From: Bacillota bacterium
GTDB taxonomy: Bacteria > Bacillota > Sulfobacillia > JAIMAT01
Reading direction: 5' to 3'
Assembly: GCA_029960955.1 (NCBI GenBank)
Contig: JASBVS010000024.1
Span: 42,163-106,162 of the forward strand
Length of the DNA stretch: 64,000 nucleotides
Shown: positions 15,226-24,712 of the stretch, in pieces
How the letters are laid out: each line of letters opens with the position of its first letter
Position numbering within the stretch: the stretch's first letter is position 1
Translations under genes and position numbers: made by a program
The notes under the pieces: generated by a model
Told to the model about the DNA's origin: nothing
What the model saw: the letters and a program-made list of their open reading frames with translations, nothing else
Databases searched by the model: none

Positions 15226-16266
15226 GTGAGTCCGGCGCCGGGCGGGCCTCCGCCGGCGAGCTTCGGGCGGCCCGTCACCGTCCTCGTCCTGACCCCCTTC
15301 TTCCGCCCGCAGGCGGAGAGGGTGGCGGCCGCCTGGCCGCAGGTCCGCTGGCTTCTGCCGCCGCAGGGCGAGCCCCCTGCCGAGGGCTGGTGGCGGGAGC
15401 TGGGCGAGGCGCTGGCCTCGGTGGAGGTGGTGGTCGCCGGCGGCAACAGCCGGCTGGCGCCGCTCCTCCCGCACCTGCCGCGCCTGGCCTGGGTGCACGC
15501 CGCCTCCGCCGGCGTCGACCGGCTGGTGGAGCCGCTCCGCGAGGCGGCCCGCGCCGGGCGGAGGATCCTCCTGACCAACGCCAGCGGCACCAACGCCGTC
15601 CCCATCGCCGAGCACGTGATCCTGCTCATCCTGGCGCTGGCCCGCCGGCTGCCGGAGTACGTCCGCCAGCAGCAGGAGCGGCTCTGGCGGCCGCACGGGG
15701 CGCGGGAGCTGCAGGGGTCGACGCTGGTCGTCGCCGGCTACGGCGCCATCGGCCGGGAGGTGGCGCGGCGGGCGCACGGGCTGGGGATGCGGGTGCTGGG
15801 GCTCAGGCGGCGGGCGGCGCCCGGGGGCGAGGGCGACGGCTGGGCCGAGCGCATCGCCGGGCCCGAGGCGGCGCGCGCCTTCTTCGCCGAGGCCGACTAC
15901 CTGCTCCTGGCGCTGCCGCGGACGCCGGAGACGGAGCACTACCTGGACGCCGAGAAGATCGGCTGGCTGCCGCAGCGCGCCGTGGTGGTCAACGTCGGCC
16001 GCGGGGCGCTGGTCGACGAGGCGGCGCTCCTCGAGGCGCTCCGCGCCGGGCGCATCGCCGGGGCGGCGCTGGACGTCTTCGAACGGGAGCCGCTTCCTGC
16101 CGAGAGCCCGCTCTGGGCCGAGCCGCGCCTGCTCATCACGCCCCACGTCGCCTGGGCTTCGCCGGAGACGCCGCGGCGCGGCGCCGAGCTCTTCGCCGAC
16201 AACCTGCGCCGCTACCTGGCCGGCGAGCCGCTGCGCAACCCCGTCGAGCTGGAAGCGGCCTACTGA
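15226..16266 (+). CDS. D-2-hydroxyacid dehydrogenase, NAD(P)-dependent
   Basis: It belongs to the family that interconverts 2-oxo and D-2-hydroxy acids. The N-terminal catalytic domain contains WVHAASAGVDRL and TNASGTNAVPIAEHV. The nucleotide-binding loop is VVAGYGAIGREVA. The catalytic residues are the Arg in VNVGRGALVDE, the Glu in ALDVFEREPLP and the His in LITPHVAWASP. The closest pattern is the GhrA/hydroxypyruvate-reductase-like group; the substrate is unknown. 346 residues from GTG 15226; no clear ribosome site is visible, so the start could be a little further in. Its 3' end overlaps the convergent purD stop by 7 bp. Confidence 0.85.
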   Translation: MSPAPGGPPPASFGRPVTVLVLTPFFRPQAERVAAAWPQVRWLLPPQGEPPAEGWWRELGEALASVEVVVAGGNSRLAPLLPHLPRLAWVHAASAGVDRLVEPLREAARAGRRILLTNASGTNAVPIAEHVILLILALARRLPEYVRQQQERLWRPHGARELQGSTLVVAGYGAIGREVARRAHGLGMRVLGLRRRAAPGGEGDGWAERIAGPEAARAFFAEADYLLLALPRTPETEHYLDAEKIGWLPQRAVVVNVGRGALVDEAALLEALRAGRIAGAALDVFEREPLPAESPLWAEPRLLITPHVAWASPETPRRGAELFADNLRRYLAGEPLRNPVELEAAY

Positions 16267-17699
16267 GGGCGCGGCGCCCCTTCCGGACCGGCCGGCCGGC
16301 CGGGCCCCGCGGGCTCGACCAGGCCGATGTCGCGCCGCCAGAGGCCGCCCTCCAGCCCGAGCGCGGCCAGGAGCGCCTGGGAGCGGGCGCGGGCCGCCTC
16401 CGGCGTGGAGCCGAGGCCGACGGCGGTCAGCAGCCGGCCGCCGGCCGTCCGCCACGTGCCGCCGGCCGCACGGCGGGTCGCGGCGTGGAAGAGGAGCGAC
16501 TCGGGGAGGGCGGGGCCCAGCGTCTCCGGCGCGCCGGCCGGAGAGAGCCGCTCCAGCCCGCGGATGGGGAGATCGTGGCGCGGCGCCTCGGGGTAGCCGG
16601 GGGCGGCGAGGACGGTGGCCAGCGCCCAGCGGTCCGGGCGCCCCCGCGGCGGGCCGGCCGGGGGAAGATGCTCCGGCAGCTCGCCGCGCGCGGCGGCGAG
16701 GAGGAGCTCCGACCAGCCGGCGAAGCCGCCCGGGAAGCCGCCCGGGAGGCGGTCCGGCCGGGCGCCGTCGCCGGCGAGCAGGGGGAGGAGCGCCTGGGCC
16801 TCGGGGTCGCCCAGGCGCGCGTTGAACTCGAGGACCTGCGGCCCCTCGCGCGTCAGCATCAGCCCCGCGTAGAGGAAGCCGCGGAAGGGGGCGCCTTCCT
16901 CCGCCAAGCCCTCCAGGGCGGGCGCCAGGATCCGCCGCTCGATCCTCTCCAGGAGCGGCTCGTCGACGCCGGGGACCGGGGCGCAGGCGCCCATGCCGCC
17001 CGTGTTGGGGCCGCGGTCGCCCTCCAGGAGCCGCTTGTGGTCGCGGGCGGCGCCCAGGAGAAGGTGGCGGCGGCCGTCGGCCAGCGCGAAGACGGAGAGC
17101 TCCCGCCCCTCCAGGTACTCCTCCAGCACCAGCCGACGCCCGGCCTCGCCCAGGGCGCCGGCGAGGAGCCGGCGGGCCTGTTCCAGCGCTTCCTGGCGCG
17201 TGGCGGCGAGAAAGACGCCCTTGCCGGCGGCGAGGCCGTCCGCCTTGAGGACGTAGGGCGGGCGGCGCGAGCCGGTCCAGCGCGCCACCTCCTCGGGCGA
17301 GGCGGCCGTGGCGAAGGCCGGACCGGGGATGCCGTGGCGGGCCATGAAGAGGCGCGCCCAGAGCTTGCTGCTCTCGATGCGCGCCGCCGCCCGCACCGGG
17401 CCGAGGCAGGGGATGCCGGCGGCGGCCAGCGCGTCGGCGACGCCGGCGGCCAGCGGTGCCTCGGGGCCGACCACGACCAGCTCCGCCTGCCAGTCGCGGG
17501 CGGCGGCCACCACCTGCGCGGGCTCCTCGGCCGAGCCGGGCAGGGTGGCCACCCCGGCGGCGCGGAGGCCGTCGTTTCCGGGCAGGACGGCCACCGCCGG
17601 CGCGCCCGGGTCGCGCAGGAGCCACCAGGCGAGCGCGTGCTCGCGGGCGCCCGAGCCGAGGATGAGGATCCGCCGCCCTTCCTGCCGCCTTGCTCGCAC
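16260..17699 (-). CDS. purD: Phosphoribosylamine-glycine ligase (GAR synthetase)
   Basis: Second step of purine synthesis: phosphoribosylamine plus glycine plus ATP gives GAR. The N-domain starts RILILGSGAREHALAW, the ATP-grasp domain has VLKADGLAAGKGV, GPNTGGMGA and FNARLGDPEAQ, and the C-domain is present. About 479 residues, slightly long owing to an extended C-terminus. I prefer GTG 17699 with GGAGG 7 nt upstream over ATG 17705, which is 1 nt from it. Last gene of the purine operon, 34 to 40 nt after purH. Confidence 0.95.
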   Translation of the reverse strand: MRARRQEGRRILILGSGAREHALAWWLLRDPGAPAVAVLPGNDGLRAAGVATLPGSAEEPAQVVAAARDWQAELVVVGPEAPLAAGVADALAAAGIPCLGPVRAAARIESSKLWARLFMARHGIPGPAFATAASPEEVARWTGSRRPPYVLKADGLAAGKGVFLAATRQEALEQARRLLAGALGEAGRRLVLEEYLEGRELSVFALADGRRHLLLGAARDHKRLLEGDRGPNTGGMGACAPVPGVDEPLLERIERRILAPALEGLAEEGAPFRGFLYAGLMLTREGPQVLEFNARLGDPEAQALLPLLAGDGARPDRLPGGFPGGFAGWSELLLAAARGELPEHLPPAGPPRGRPDRWALATVLAAPGYPEAPRHDLPIRGLERLSPAGAPETLGPALPESLLFHAATRRAAGGTWRTAGGRLLTAVGLGSTPEAARARSQALLAALGLEGGLWRRDIGLVEPAGPGRPAGPEGAPRPQ

Positions 17700-17739
17700 G
17701 TCCATCCCTCCCGCAGTCCCGCCGCCGCGCGCCCGCCGC

Positions 17740-19329
17740 TCAGTGGCGGAAGTGGCGGACGCCGGTGAAGTAGAGGGTGATGCCGGCCTCCTCGCAGGCG
17801 CGGATGCTCTCCTCGTCGCGGATCGAGCCGCCGGGCTCGACGATGGCGGCGATGCCGGCCCGGGCCGCCGCCTGGGCGACGTCGCCGAAGGGGAAGAAGC
17901 CGTCGGAGGCGAGGACGGCGCCGCGGGCCGCCTCGCCCGCCCGCTCCAGCGCCTGGAGGGCGGCGTCGATGCGGTTGACCTGCCCGGCGCCGATGCCGAG
18001 CGTCCGCCCCTCGCGGGCGACCACGATGGCGTTGGAGCGGGCGTGGCGGACGACGCGCCAGGCGAACTCCAGGTCGGCCAGGAGCGGCGAGCCGTCCGGC
18101 AGGGGCCTGCCGGCCGCCAGCCGCCAGGCGGCGGGCTCGACCGGTGCCAGGTCGGCCTCCTGGAGCAGGGCGCCGCCGGCGATGGGGCGCAGCTCGAAGG
18201 GCGCGGTGACGGGACCGGCCGGATCGAGGGCGATCAGGCGCAGGTTCCGCTTCCTGCGCAGCCGTTCCAGCGCCGCCGGCTCGAAGCCGGGCGCCACCAC
18301 CACCTCCAGGAAGATCCCGGCGAGGGCGTCGGCCGTGGCCGCGTCGACCGCCCGGTTGAGCGCCACCACCCCGCCGAAGATGGAGACCGGGTCGGCGTCG
18401 CGGGCGCGGGCGAAGGCCTCGGCCGGCGTCCCGCCGAGGGCGACGCCGCAGGGCGTGGCGTGCTTGATCGCGGCGGCCGCCGGCCGGCCGCTGCCGTCGA
18501 ACTCGCGCACCAGGCGCCAGGCCGCCTGGGCGTCCTGCAGGTTGTTGTAGGAGAGCGGCTTGCCCTGCAGCGGCTCCGCCTCGGCCAGCGAGGGCGCGGG
18601 CCGAGCGGCCGCCGCGTCGCCGGGCTCGCCGCCGGGAGCCGCCTTCCCGGCGGTCGCGCCGCGCGGCCGCGCCTCGACGTAGAGCGCCGCCCGCTGGTGG
18701 GGGTTCTCGCCGTAGCGGAGGTCGGCCCGCTTCCTCAGCCCGAAGGGGAGCTCCGCCGGCAGCTCCTCCGCCGCCGGCGGCTCCAGCCAGCCGGCGACGG
18801 CGGCGTCGTAGACGGCCACGTGGCGGAAGGCGGCCGCCGCCAGGCGCCGCCGCTCCCCGGGCGCCAGGTCGCCCGCGGAGCGCAGCGCCTCCAGCACCGG
18901 CCCGTACTGCGCCGGGTCGGAGAGGACGATGACCGAGGGCCAGTTCTTCGCCGCCGCGCGCAGGAGCGCCGGGCCGCCGATGTCGATCTGCTCCAGCGAG
19001 GGCGCCTCCAGGAAGGGGTAGAGGTTGACCGCCACCAGGTCGACGGGCTCGACGCCCGCGCGGCGGAGTTCCTCCAGGTCGGACGCCACCTCCCGCCGTG
19101 CCAGGATGGCGGCGTGGACGGCCGGGTGGAGCGTCTTGACGCGACCGCCCAGCATCTCGCCCCAGCCGGTCACCTCCTCCACCGGCGTCACCGGCACGCC
19201 CGCCGCCTCCAGGGCACGGGCCGTCCCGCCCGTGGAGAGGAGCCGGACGCCCAGCTCGACCAGGCCCCGTCCCAGCTCGACGATGCCGATCTTCTCGCTG
19301 ACGCTCAGAAGTGCCCGACGGATCCGCAT
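17740..19329 (-). CDS. purH: Bifunctional AICAR transformylase/IMP cyclohydrolase
   Basis: Catalyses the last two steps to IMP. The N-terminal MGS-like cyclohydrolase domain has LLSTGGTARAL, GGRVKTLHPAVHAAIL and VVAVNLYPF-type motifs. The transformylase domain has RYGENPHQRAALY, KHATPCGVA, DPVSIFGG and SDGFFPFGD near the C-terminus. Between the two, a roughly 35-residue Ala/Gly/Pro-rich insertion (near residues 218-250) separates PHQRAALY from LQGKPLSYNNLQD, so it is a little longer than usual (529 residues). ATG 19329 is preceded by GAGGTGA with 8-nt spacing. It lies between purN and purD in one operon. Confidence 0.95.
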   Translation of the reverse strand: MRIRRALLSVSEKIGIVELGRGLVELGVRLLSTGGTARALEAAGVPVTPVEEVTGWGEMLGGRVKTLHPAVHAAILARREVASDLEELRRAGVEPVDLVAVNLYPFLEAPSLEQIDIGGPALLRAAAKNWPSVIVLSDPAQYGPVLEALRSAGDLAPGERRRLAAAAFRHVAVYDAAVAGWLEPPAAEELPAELPFGLRKRADLRYGENPHQRAALYVEARPRGATAGKAAPGGEPGDAAAARPAPSLAEAEPLQGKPLSYNNLQDAQAAWRLVREFDGSGRPAAAAIKHATPCGVALGGTPAEAFARARDADPVSIFGGVVALNRAVDAATADALAGIFLEVVVAPGFEPAALERLRRKRNLRLIALDPAGPVTAPFELRPIAGGALLQEADLAPVEPAAWRLAAGRPLPDGSPLLADLEFAWRVVRHARSNAIVVAREGRTLGIGAGQVNRIDAALQALERAGEAARGAVLASDGFFPFGDVAQAAARAGIAAIVEPGGSIRDEESIRACEEAGITLYFTGVRHFRH

Positions 19330-19348
19330 GAAGCTTCTCACCTCGCCG

Positions 19349-20023
19349 TCACGTTTCGGGGAGCTGCAGGACGCGCCGGCCGCGGATGCGCAGCCGGTCG
19401 AGCGCGTAGAGCCGGATCGCCTCCGGGTAGAGGCGGTGCTCCTCGCGCAGGATGCGCTCGGCCAGGCTCTCCGGCGTCTCTTCGTCGCCCACCGGCACCG
19501 CCGCCTGCAGGATGATGGGACCGTGGTCGACCGCCTCGTCCACGAAGTGGACGGTGCAGCCCGCGATCCGCACCCCGTACTCCAGCGCCTGGCGCTGCGC
19601 CTCCAGCCCCGGGAAGGCGGGCAGGAGCGAGGGGTGGACGTTCATCACCCGCCCGCCCAGCGCCTCCAGGAAGCCCGGCCCGAGGAGGCGCAGGAAGCCC
19701 GCCAGCGCGCAGAGCTCCACCCCCCGCTCCAGGAGGTGCGCCGCCAGCGCCCGGTCGTAGGCGTCGCGCTCCGGGAACTTCCTCCGCTCCAGCACCTCCG
19801 CCGGCACCCCGTGCGAGCGCGCCACCTCCAGCGCCCGCACGCCCGGCCGGTCGGAGAGGACCAGGCGGACCTCGGCCGGCAGCTCGCCCCGCTCCACCGC
19901 CGCCAGGATCGCCTCCAGGTTGGAGCCGCGGCCCGAGACCAGGACGCCCAGCGGCACCGGTCTCCCCGGCGGCACGCCCGGCGGGCGCGAGCCGTCGAAG
20001 GGCGGGCGTGTCGGCGCGCTCAC
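19349..20023 (-). CDS. purN: Phosphoribosylglycinamide formyltransferase
   Basis: Transfers the formyl group from 10-formyltetrahydrofolate to GAR. LGVLVSGRGSNLEAIL is the phosphate loop. The catalytic Asn-His-Asp set is visible as the Asn and His of MNVHPSLLPAFPG and the Asp of FVDEAVDHGPII. 224 residues. The GTG start overlaps the purM stop (GTGA), so translation is coupled. An alternative inner start is possible because the first 22 residues are Pro/Gly-rich and unlike family members. Confidence 0.94.
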   Translation of the reverse strand: MSAPTRPPFDGSRPPGVPPGRPVPLGVLVSGRGSNLEAILAAVERGELPAEVRLVLSDRPGVRALEVARSHGVPAEVLERRKFPERDAYDRALAAHLLERGVELCALAGFLRLLGPGFLEALGGRVMNVHPSLLPAFPGLEAQRQALEYGVRIAGCTVHFVDEAVDHGPIILQAAVPVGDEETPESLAERILREEHRLYPEAIRLYALDRLRIRGRRVLQLPET

Positions 20024-21072
20024 GCCCGCACCACCCGCCCCGCGGGGAAGACTTCCTGGCCGGCCGCGCGCAGCCGGCGGGCCGCCTCCTCGGCGGCGCC
20101 GGCGGCGACCACCAGGACGAAGCCGGCGCCCAGGTTGAAGACGCGCTCCATCTCCGCCTCCTCGATCTCCCCGGCCTCGCGGATGGCGCGGAAGACGGGC
20201 GGCTCCGGCCAGGTGCGCTCGATCTCCGCGCGCAGCCCCCCGGGCAGGACGCGCCGCAGGTTGGCCGCGAGGCCGCCGCCGGTGACGTGGGCGGCCGCGT
20301 GCACCTCCTCCCCGGCCGCGCGCAGCAGCTCGAGGACGGGGCGGACGTAGATCCGCGTCGGTTCCAGCAGGAGGTCGCCCAGGGTGGGAGGCGGGCTGCC
20401 GCCGGGCGCCGGCGGCCAGCCGGGCAGCGGCCGGTCCAGCCGGAGGCCGCCGCGCTCCAGCAGCGCCTTCCTGGCCAGGGCGTAGCCGTTGGCGTGGAGG
20501 CCGGAGCTGGCCAGGGCGAGGAGGCGGTCGCCCTCGCGGACGCGCTCGGGGCCGAGGCGGCGCTCCTCCTCCACCACGCCCAGGCAGAAGCCGGCCAGGT
20601 CGTACTCGCCGGGCTTGTAGAGGTCGGGCAACTCGGCCGACTCGCCGCCCAGGAGGGCGCAGCCCGCCTGCCGGCAGCCCTCGGCCACGCCGCCGACGAC
20701 GGTGGCGACGAAGCCGGGCTCGAGCCGGTGGGCCGCCAGGTAGTCCAGGAAGAAGAGCGGCTCCGCCCCCACCGCCAGCACGTCGTTGGCGTTCATGGCC
20801 ACGCAGTCGACGCCCACCGTCTCGTGGCGGCCCAGCGCGGAGGCGACCAGGAGCTTGGAGCCGACGCCGTCGGCGCCGGCCGCCAGGAGCGGCCGCCGGC
20901 AGCCCTGCGGCAGCCGCGCCAGGCCGGCGAAGCCGCCCACGCCCGCCACCACCTCCGGCCGCAGGCTGGCCCGCGCCAGGGGGGCGATGCGGCGCACCAG
21001 CTCCTCGGCGTCGTCCAGGCGGACGCCGGCGGCGGCGTAGGTGAGCGGCGGCCCGCCGGAGGAAGCGTCCAT
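20020..21072 (-). CDS. purM: Phosphoribosylformylglycinamidine cyclo-ligase (AIR synthetase)
   Basis: Closes the imidazole ring to AIR using ATP. The family start YAAAGVRLDDAEELVRRI is followed by ADGVGSKLLVA, DCVAMNANDVLAVGAEPLFFLDY, LLGGESAELPDLY, LASSGLHANGYALAR and HVTGGGLAANL. 350 residues. It overlaps the purF stop by one base (TGATG) and has AGGAGGTGA at ideal spacing, so it is strongly translated and coupled. Confidence 0.96.
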   Translation of the reverse strand: MDASSGGPPLTYAAAGVRLDDAEELVRRIAPLARASLRPEVVAGVGGFAGLARLPQGCRRPLLAAGADGVGSKLLVASALGRHETVGVDCVAMNANDVLAVGAEPLFFLDYLAAHRLEPGFVATVVGGVAEGCRQAGCALLGGESAELPDLYKPGEYDLAGFCLGVVEEERRLGPERVREGDRLLALASSGLHANGYALARKALLERGGLRLDRPLPGWPPAPGGSPPPTLGDLLLEPTRIYVRPVLELLRAAGEEVHAAAHVTGGGLAANLRRVLPGGLRAEIERTWPEPPVFRAIREAGEIEEAEMERVFNLGAGFVLVVAAGAAEEAARRLRAAGQEVFPAGRVVRA

Positions 21073-22556
21073 CAGCTCACCTCCTCGAGACGGAGCGGGG
21101 GGAGGGGGAGGGCGGAGCCCGGCTCCGCCGCTTCCTCGTCGTCGAGGAGCGGGACCGGGTAGTCGCCCCGGAAGCAGGCGGTGCAGAAACGGCGGCTGCC
21201 GCCGGCGCCCGCCCGGGAGGCGCTCTCGCCCGCCGCCTCCAGCAGCCCCTCCAGGCTGAGGAAGGCCAGGCTCTCCACGCCCAGCTCCGCCCGCATCGCC
21301 TCCCGCGTCCGCCCGGCGGCGAAGAGCTCGCCCCGCTTGGAGGCGTCGATGCCGTAGCGGCAGGGGAAGCGGAAGGGCGGCGAGGCGATGCGCAGGTGGA
21401 CCTCCGCCGCGCCCGCCGCGCGCAGGAGGTCGACGATCTGGCGGGCGGTGGTGCCGCGGACGAGCGAGTCGTCCACCAGCGCCACCCGCCGCCCCGCCAC
21501 CACCGGCCGGACCGCGTTCAGCTTGAGGCGGACGCGGTCGTCGCGCCCCGCCTCCTCGGGCTCGATGAAGGTGCGCCCCACGTACCGGTTCCGCACCAGC
21601 CCCATCTCGTAGGGCAGGCCCAGCGCCTCGGCGTAGCCGGAGGCGGCGGAGAGGCTGGAGTCGGGCACGCCGACGACCACGTCCGCGGCGGCGGGCGCCT
21701 CGCGGGCCAGGAGGCGGCCGCTCCGCTTGCGGAAGCTGTGCACGTCGCCGCCGGCGAGGAGGGTGTCGGGGCGCGCCAGGTAGATCAGCTCGAAGAGGCA
21801 GAGCGCCTCGCGGTCGCCTTCCTGGGGGCGGGCGTAGCGGAGGCGGCGCAGGCCGCCCGGGCCGATCTCCACCGCCTCGCCCGGCCGCACCTCGCCCAGC
21901 GGCTCGGCGCCCACCGCGTCCAGGGCGCAGCTCTCCGAGGCGACGACGACGGCCGGGCCGAGGCGGCCCAGCGTCAGCGGGCGGATCCCGTACGGGTCGC
22001 GGACGGCCCAGAGCGCCGAGGGGCCCAGGAGCGCCAGGGCGAAGGCGCCCTGGAGCATGTGCAGCGCCTCCAGGAAGGCGGCGCCGAGATCCGGCTCCGG
22101 CCGCGCCGCGACCAGGTGGGCGATCACCTCGCTGTCGCTCTCGCTCCGGAAGATGGAGCCGCGCCGCTCCAGCGCCCGCCGCAGGCGTCCCGCGTTGACC
22201 AGCTCGCCGTTGTGCGCCAGCGCGCTGGCGCCCTGGTGGAGGCGGACCAGGAAGGGCTGCGCGTTCTCCAGCCGGCTGGCGCCGCTGGTCGAGTAGCGGA
22301 CGTGGCCCAGGGCGGCGTCGGGGGCGAGCGCGCGCAGCCGCGCCAGCCTCTCCGGCGGCAGCGCCTCGCCGACCAGCCCCATGCCCCGCTCCACCGCCAG
22401 CTCGCCGGCCGGCGTGCGCACGGCGACGCCCGCCGACTCCTGACCGCGGTGCTGGAGGGCGTAGAGGCCGCGCAGGACCAGCCCCACCGGCTCGGGGTGG
22501 TTCCAGACCGCGAAGATGCCGCACGCCTCGCGCGGCGCGCCGCTCAGCTCGGCCAT
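21072..22556 (-). CDS. purF: Amidophosphoribosyltransferase
   Basis: Commits PRPP to purine synthesis. An 11-residue propeptide precedes the nucleophile Cys12 (EACGIFAVW). The glutaminase domain has YALQHRGQESAG, GHVRYSTSG and HNGELVN. The PRTase domain has the PRPP loop VALVDDSLVRGTTARQIV. Cysteines in CLFELIYL, FPCRYGID and FCTACFRGDYPV match the [4Fe-4S] ligands of the Bacillus enzyme, so this is probably the iron-sulfur form. 494 residues. It overlaps the end of purL by 13 bp. Confidence 0.96.
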   Translation of the reverse strand: MAELSGAPREACGIFAVWNHPEPVGLVLRGLYALQHRGQESAGVAVRTPAGELAVERGMGLVGEALPPERLARLRALAPDAALGHVRYSTSGASRLENAQPFLVRLHQGASALAHNGELVNAGRLRRALERRGSIFRSESDSEVIAHLVAARPEPDLGAAFLEALHMLQGAFALALLGPSALWAVRDPYGIRPLTLGRLGPAVVVASESCALDAVGAEPLGEVRPGEAVEIGPGGLRRLRYARPQEGDREALCLFELIYLARPDTLLAGGDVHSFRKRSGRLLAREAPAAADVVVGVPDSSLSAASGYAEALGLPYEMGLVRNRYVGRTFIEPEEAGRDDRVRLKLNAVRPVVAGRRVALVDDSLVRGTTARQIVDLLRAAGAAEVHLRIASPPFRFPCRYGIDASKRGELFAAGRTREAMRAELGVESLAFLSLEGLLEAAGESASRAGAGGSRRFCTACFRGDYPVPLLDDEEAAEPGSALPLPPLRLEEVS

Positions 22557-24679
22557 GGCCTCGCCCCCTCGACGAGCCTTCCCAGCCGCCGCAGGCCGAG
22601 GCCGCAGCGTCGTGCCAGCGCCTCGAGCCCGCCGAGGCGCTCGGGTGCCGCCGCCAGGAGGAAGCGCCCTTCCTCCCAGGCGCCGCCCTCGACCAGGGCG
22701 GGCCCCTCGGCCGCCTCCAGCGCGGCCAGCGCCTCCCGCGCCTCCGCCTCCGGCTCCACGCCCTCCGGCAGCCAGCGCGCCAGCGTGGCGGCCAGCCCCG
22801 CCCGGCCGGCGTGGGCGGCCACCGCCAGGCCGCCGGCCACCGCCTCGCGGCAGCCCTCCTGGAGGCGCCGCTCGCGCTCGAGGAGCGCCGCCAGCCGCTC
22901 CTCGCCGCCGGCCGCCGCGCGCGGCTCGCCGCCCGCGCCCTCGTCGACCCGGCAGAGGAGGAGGAGGTCGCCCGCCCGCGGCGGCCGCAGCGCCCGCTCG
23001 AAGTCGTCGACGCGCCCCACCGCCCCGACGACGGGGGTGGGGAGGACGCCCGCTTCCTCCGCCTCGTTGTAGAAGCTGACGTTGCCGCCCACCACCGGCA
23101 CCCCCAGCGCCTCCGCGGCGCGCGCCACGCCCTCCACCAGGTCGAGGAAGTCGCCCATCACCTCGGGGCGCTCCGGGCTGGCCAGGTTGAGCGCGTCCAC
23201 GAGGCCCAGCGGCTCCGCCCCCAGCGCGGCCAGGGGGCGGAGGGCGGCGGCCACGCTGAGCGCCGCCCCCAGGAGCGGCTCCCGCTCGCAGGCGCTCTCG
23301 CGTCCCGCCATGGCCAGGGCCAGCGCCGCGCGGCCGCCGGGCAGGCGGAGGAGCGCCGCCCCCTGGTCGCCCCCGAAGCCGGGGGCGCGGAGCGTCAGGT
23401 GGCCCACCTGCCGGTCGTACTGCTCGTAGAGCCAGCGGAGCCGCTCGTCGCCGGGCAGCCGCTGGCGGAGCCCGCCGCCTCCGCCCGGCGGCGCGCTCGC
23501 AGGCCGCTCCGCGCGCCGCCGGGCCGCTCTCCGGTAGCGCGGCGCCTCCCGGGTGAGCGCCGCCACCGGCAGGTCGACCACCACCTCGCCGCGCCAGAGG
23601 GCGACCAGGCGGCCGTCGGCGGTGACGCGGCCGACGCGCCGCGCGGGCAGGCCGTGGCGGGCGGCCACCTCCTCCACCTCGGCCTCGCGGCCGGCCGGGC
23701 TGACCAGGAGCATCCGCTCCTGCGTCTCCGAGAGGAGGATCTCGTAGGGCCCCAAGGAAGGGTCGCGCAGCGGCACCCGGTCGAGGTCGAGGAGGAGCCC
23801 CGTCCCCGCCCGCGCCGCCGCCTCCGCGGCGGAGGCGGCGAGGCCGCCCGCCCCCAGGTCGTTCAGCCCGGCCACCAGCCCCGCCTCGGCGAGCGCCAGG
23901 CAGCCCTCGATCAGGAGCTTGCCGGCGAAGGGGTCGCCCACCTGGACGGCGGGCCGGAGCGAGCCCTCCTCCCCGCCGGGGGCGGCCAGCGCCCGCGAGG
24001 CGAGGAGGCTGGCGCCGTGCAGGCCGTCACGGCCGGTGGCCGAGCCGAGGAGCCAGACCGGGTTGCCGGCGCCCGCGGCGCGGGCGGAGAGGAGCGCGGA
24101 GCGGCGGACCAGCCCCACGCACATCACGTTGAGCAGCGGGGTGGCCGCGTAGCCGGGATGGAGGACGAGCTCGCCGCCGACGGTGGGCACGCCCACCGAG
24201 TTGCCGTAGTCGCCCACGCCGCGCACCATGCCGTCCAGCAGCCGCGCCGCGCGCGGGTCGTCCGGCGGGCCGGCGCGGAGCGAGTCGAGGAGCGCCACCG
24301 GCCTCGCCCCCGTGGCCAGCACGTCGCGCAGGATGCCGCCCACGCCCGTCGCCGCACCCTGGTAGGGATCGACGGCGGTGGGATGGTTGTGGCTCTCGAT
24401 GCGCACCGCGGCCCACCAGCCCTCGCCGGCGTCGACGACGCCCGCGTTCTCGCCGGGCCCCAGGACCACCCGCGGCCCGCGCGAGGGAAGCCGCCCCAGG
24501 AAGGCGCGCGAGGACTTGTAGCTGCAGTGCTCGGACCAGAGGAGACCGAAGACGCCCAGCTCCACCGGGTTGGGCTCGCGGCCGATCCGCCGCACGATGC
24601 GCCGGTACTCCTCGCGGGTCAGGCCGACTTCCTGCCAGCTCTCCTCTCGTGGAAGGCGAAGGTCGCCGGCGGCGCTCAC
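22544..24679 (-). CDS. purL: Phosphoribosylformylglycinamidine synthase subunit PurL (short form)
   Basis: Synthetase subunit converting FGAR to FGAM. The 711-residue length and the absence of a glutaminase domain mark it as the Bacillus-type PurL, which works only in complex with PurS and PurQ. Visible blocks include GLLWSEHCSYKSSR, GPGENAGVVD, IESHNHPTAVDPYQGAATG, VGDYGNSVGVPTVGGE, LNDLGAGGLAASAAE, LSETQERML and VVGGNVSFYNE. In Bacilli purS and purQ sit between purC and purL; here that gap is only about 33 nt, so neither is present. GTG 24679 follows GGGGTGAGCGAGGC. Confidence 0.95.
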   Translation of the reverse strand: MSAAGDLRLPREESWQEVGLTREEYRRIVRRIGREPNPVELGVFGLLWSEHCSYKSSRAFLGRLPSRGPRVVLGPGENAGVVDAGEGWWAAVRIESHNHPTAVDPYQGAATGVGGILRDVLATGARPVALLDSLRAGPPDDPRAARLLDGMVRGVGDYGNSVGVPTVGGELVLHPGYAATPLLNVMCVGLVRRSALLSARAAGAGNPVWLLGSATGRDGLHGASLLASRALAAPGGEEGSLRPAVQVGDPFAGKLLIEGCLALAEAGLVAGLNDLGAGGLAASAAEAAARAGTGLLLDLDRVPLRDPSLGPYEILLSETQERMLLVSPAGREAEVEEVAARHGLPARRVGRVTADGRLVALWRGEVVVDLPVAALTREAPRYRRAARRRAERPASAPPGGGGGLRQRLPGDERLRWLYEQYDRQVGHLTLRAPGFGGDQGAALLRLPGGRAALALAMAGRESACEREPLLGAALSVAAALRPLAALGAEPLGLVDALNLASPERPEVMGDFLDLVEGVARAAEALGVPVVGGNVSFYNEAEEAGVLPTPVVGAVGRVDDFERALRPPRAGDLLLLCRVDEGAGGEPRAAAGGEERLAALLERERRLQEGCREAVAGGLAVAAHAGRAGLAATLARWLPEGVEPEAEAREALAALEAAEGPALVEGGAWEEGRFLLAAAPERLGGLEALARRCGLGLRRLGRLVEGARPWPS

Positions 24680-24712
24680 GCCTCGCTCACCCCGTCTCGG
24701 TGCCCGCCGCGC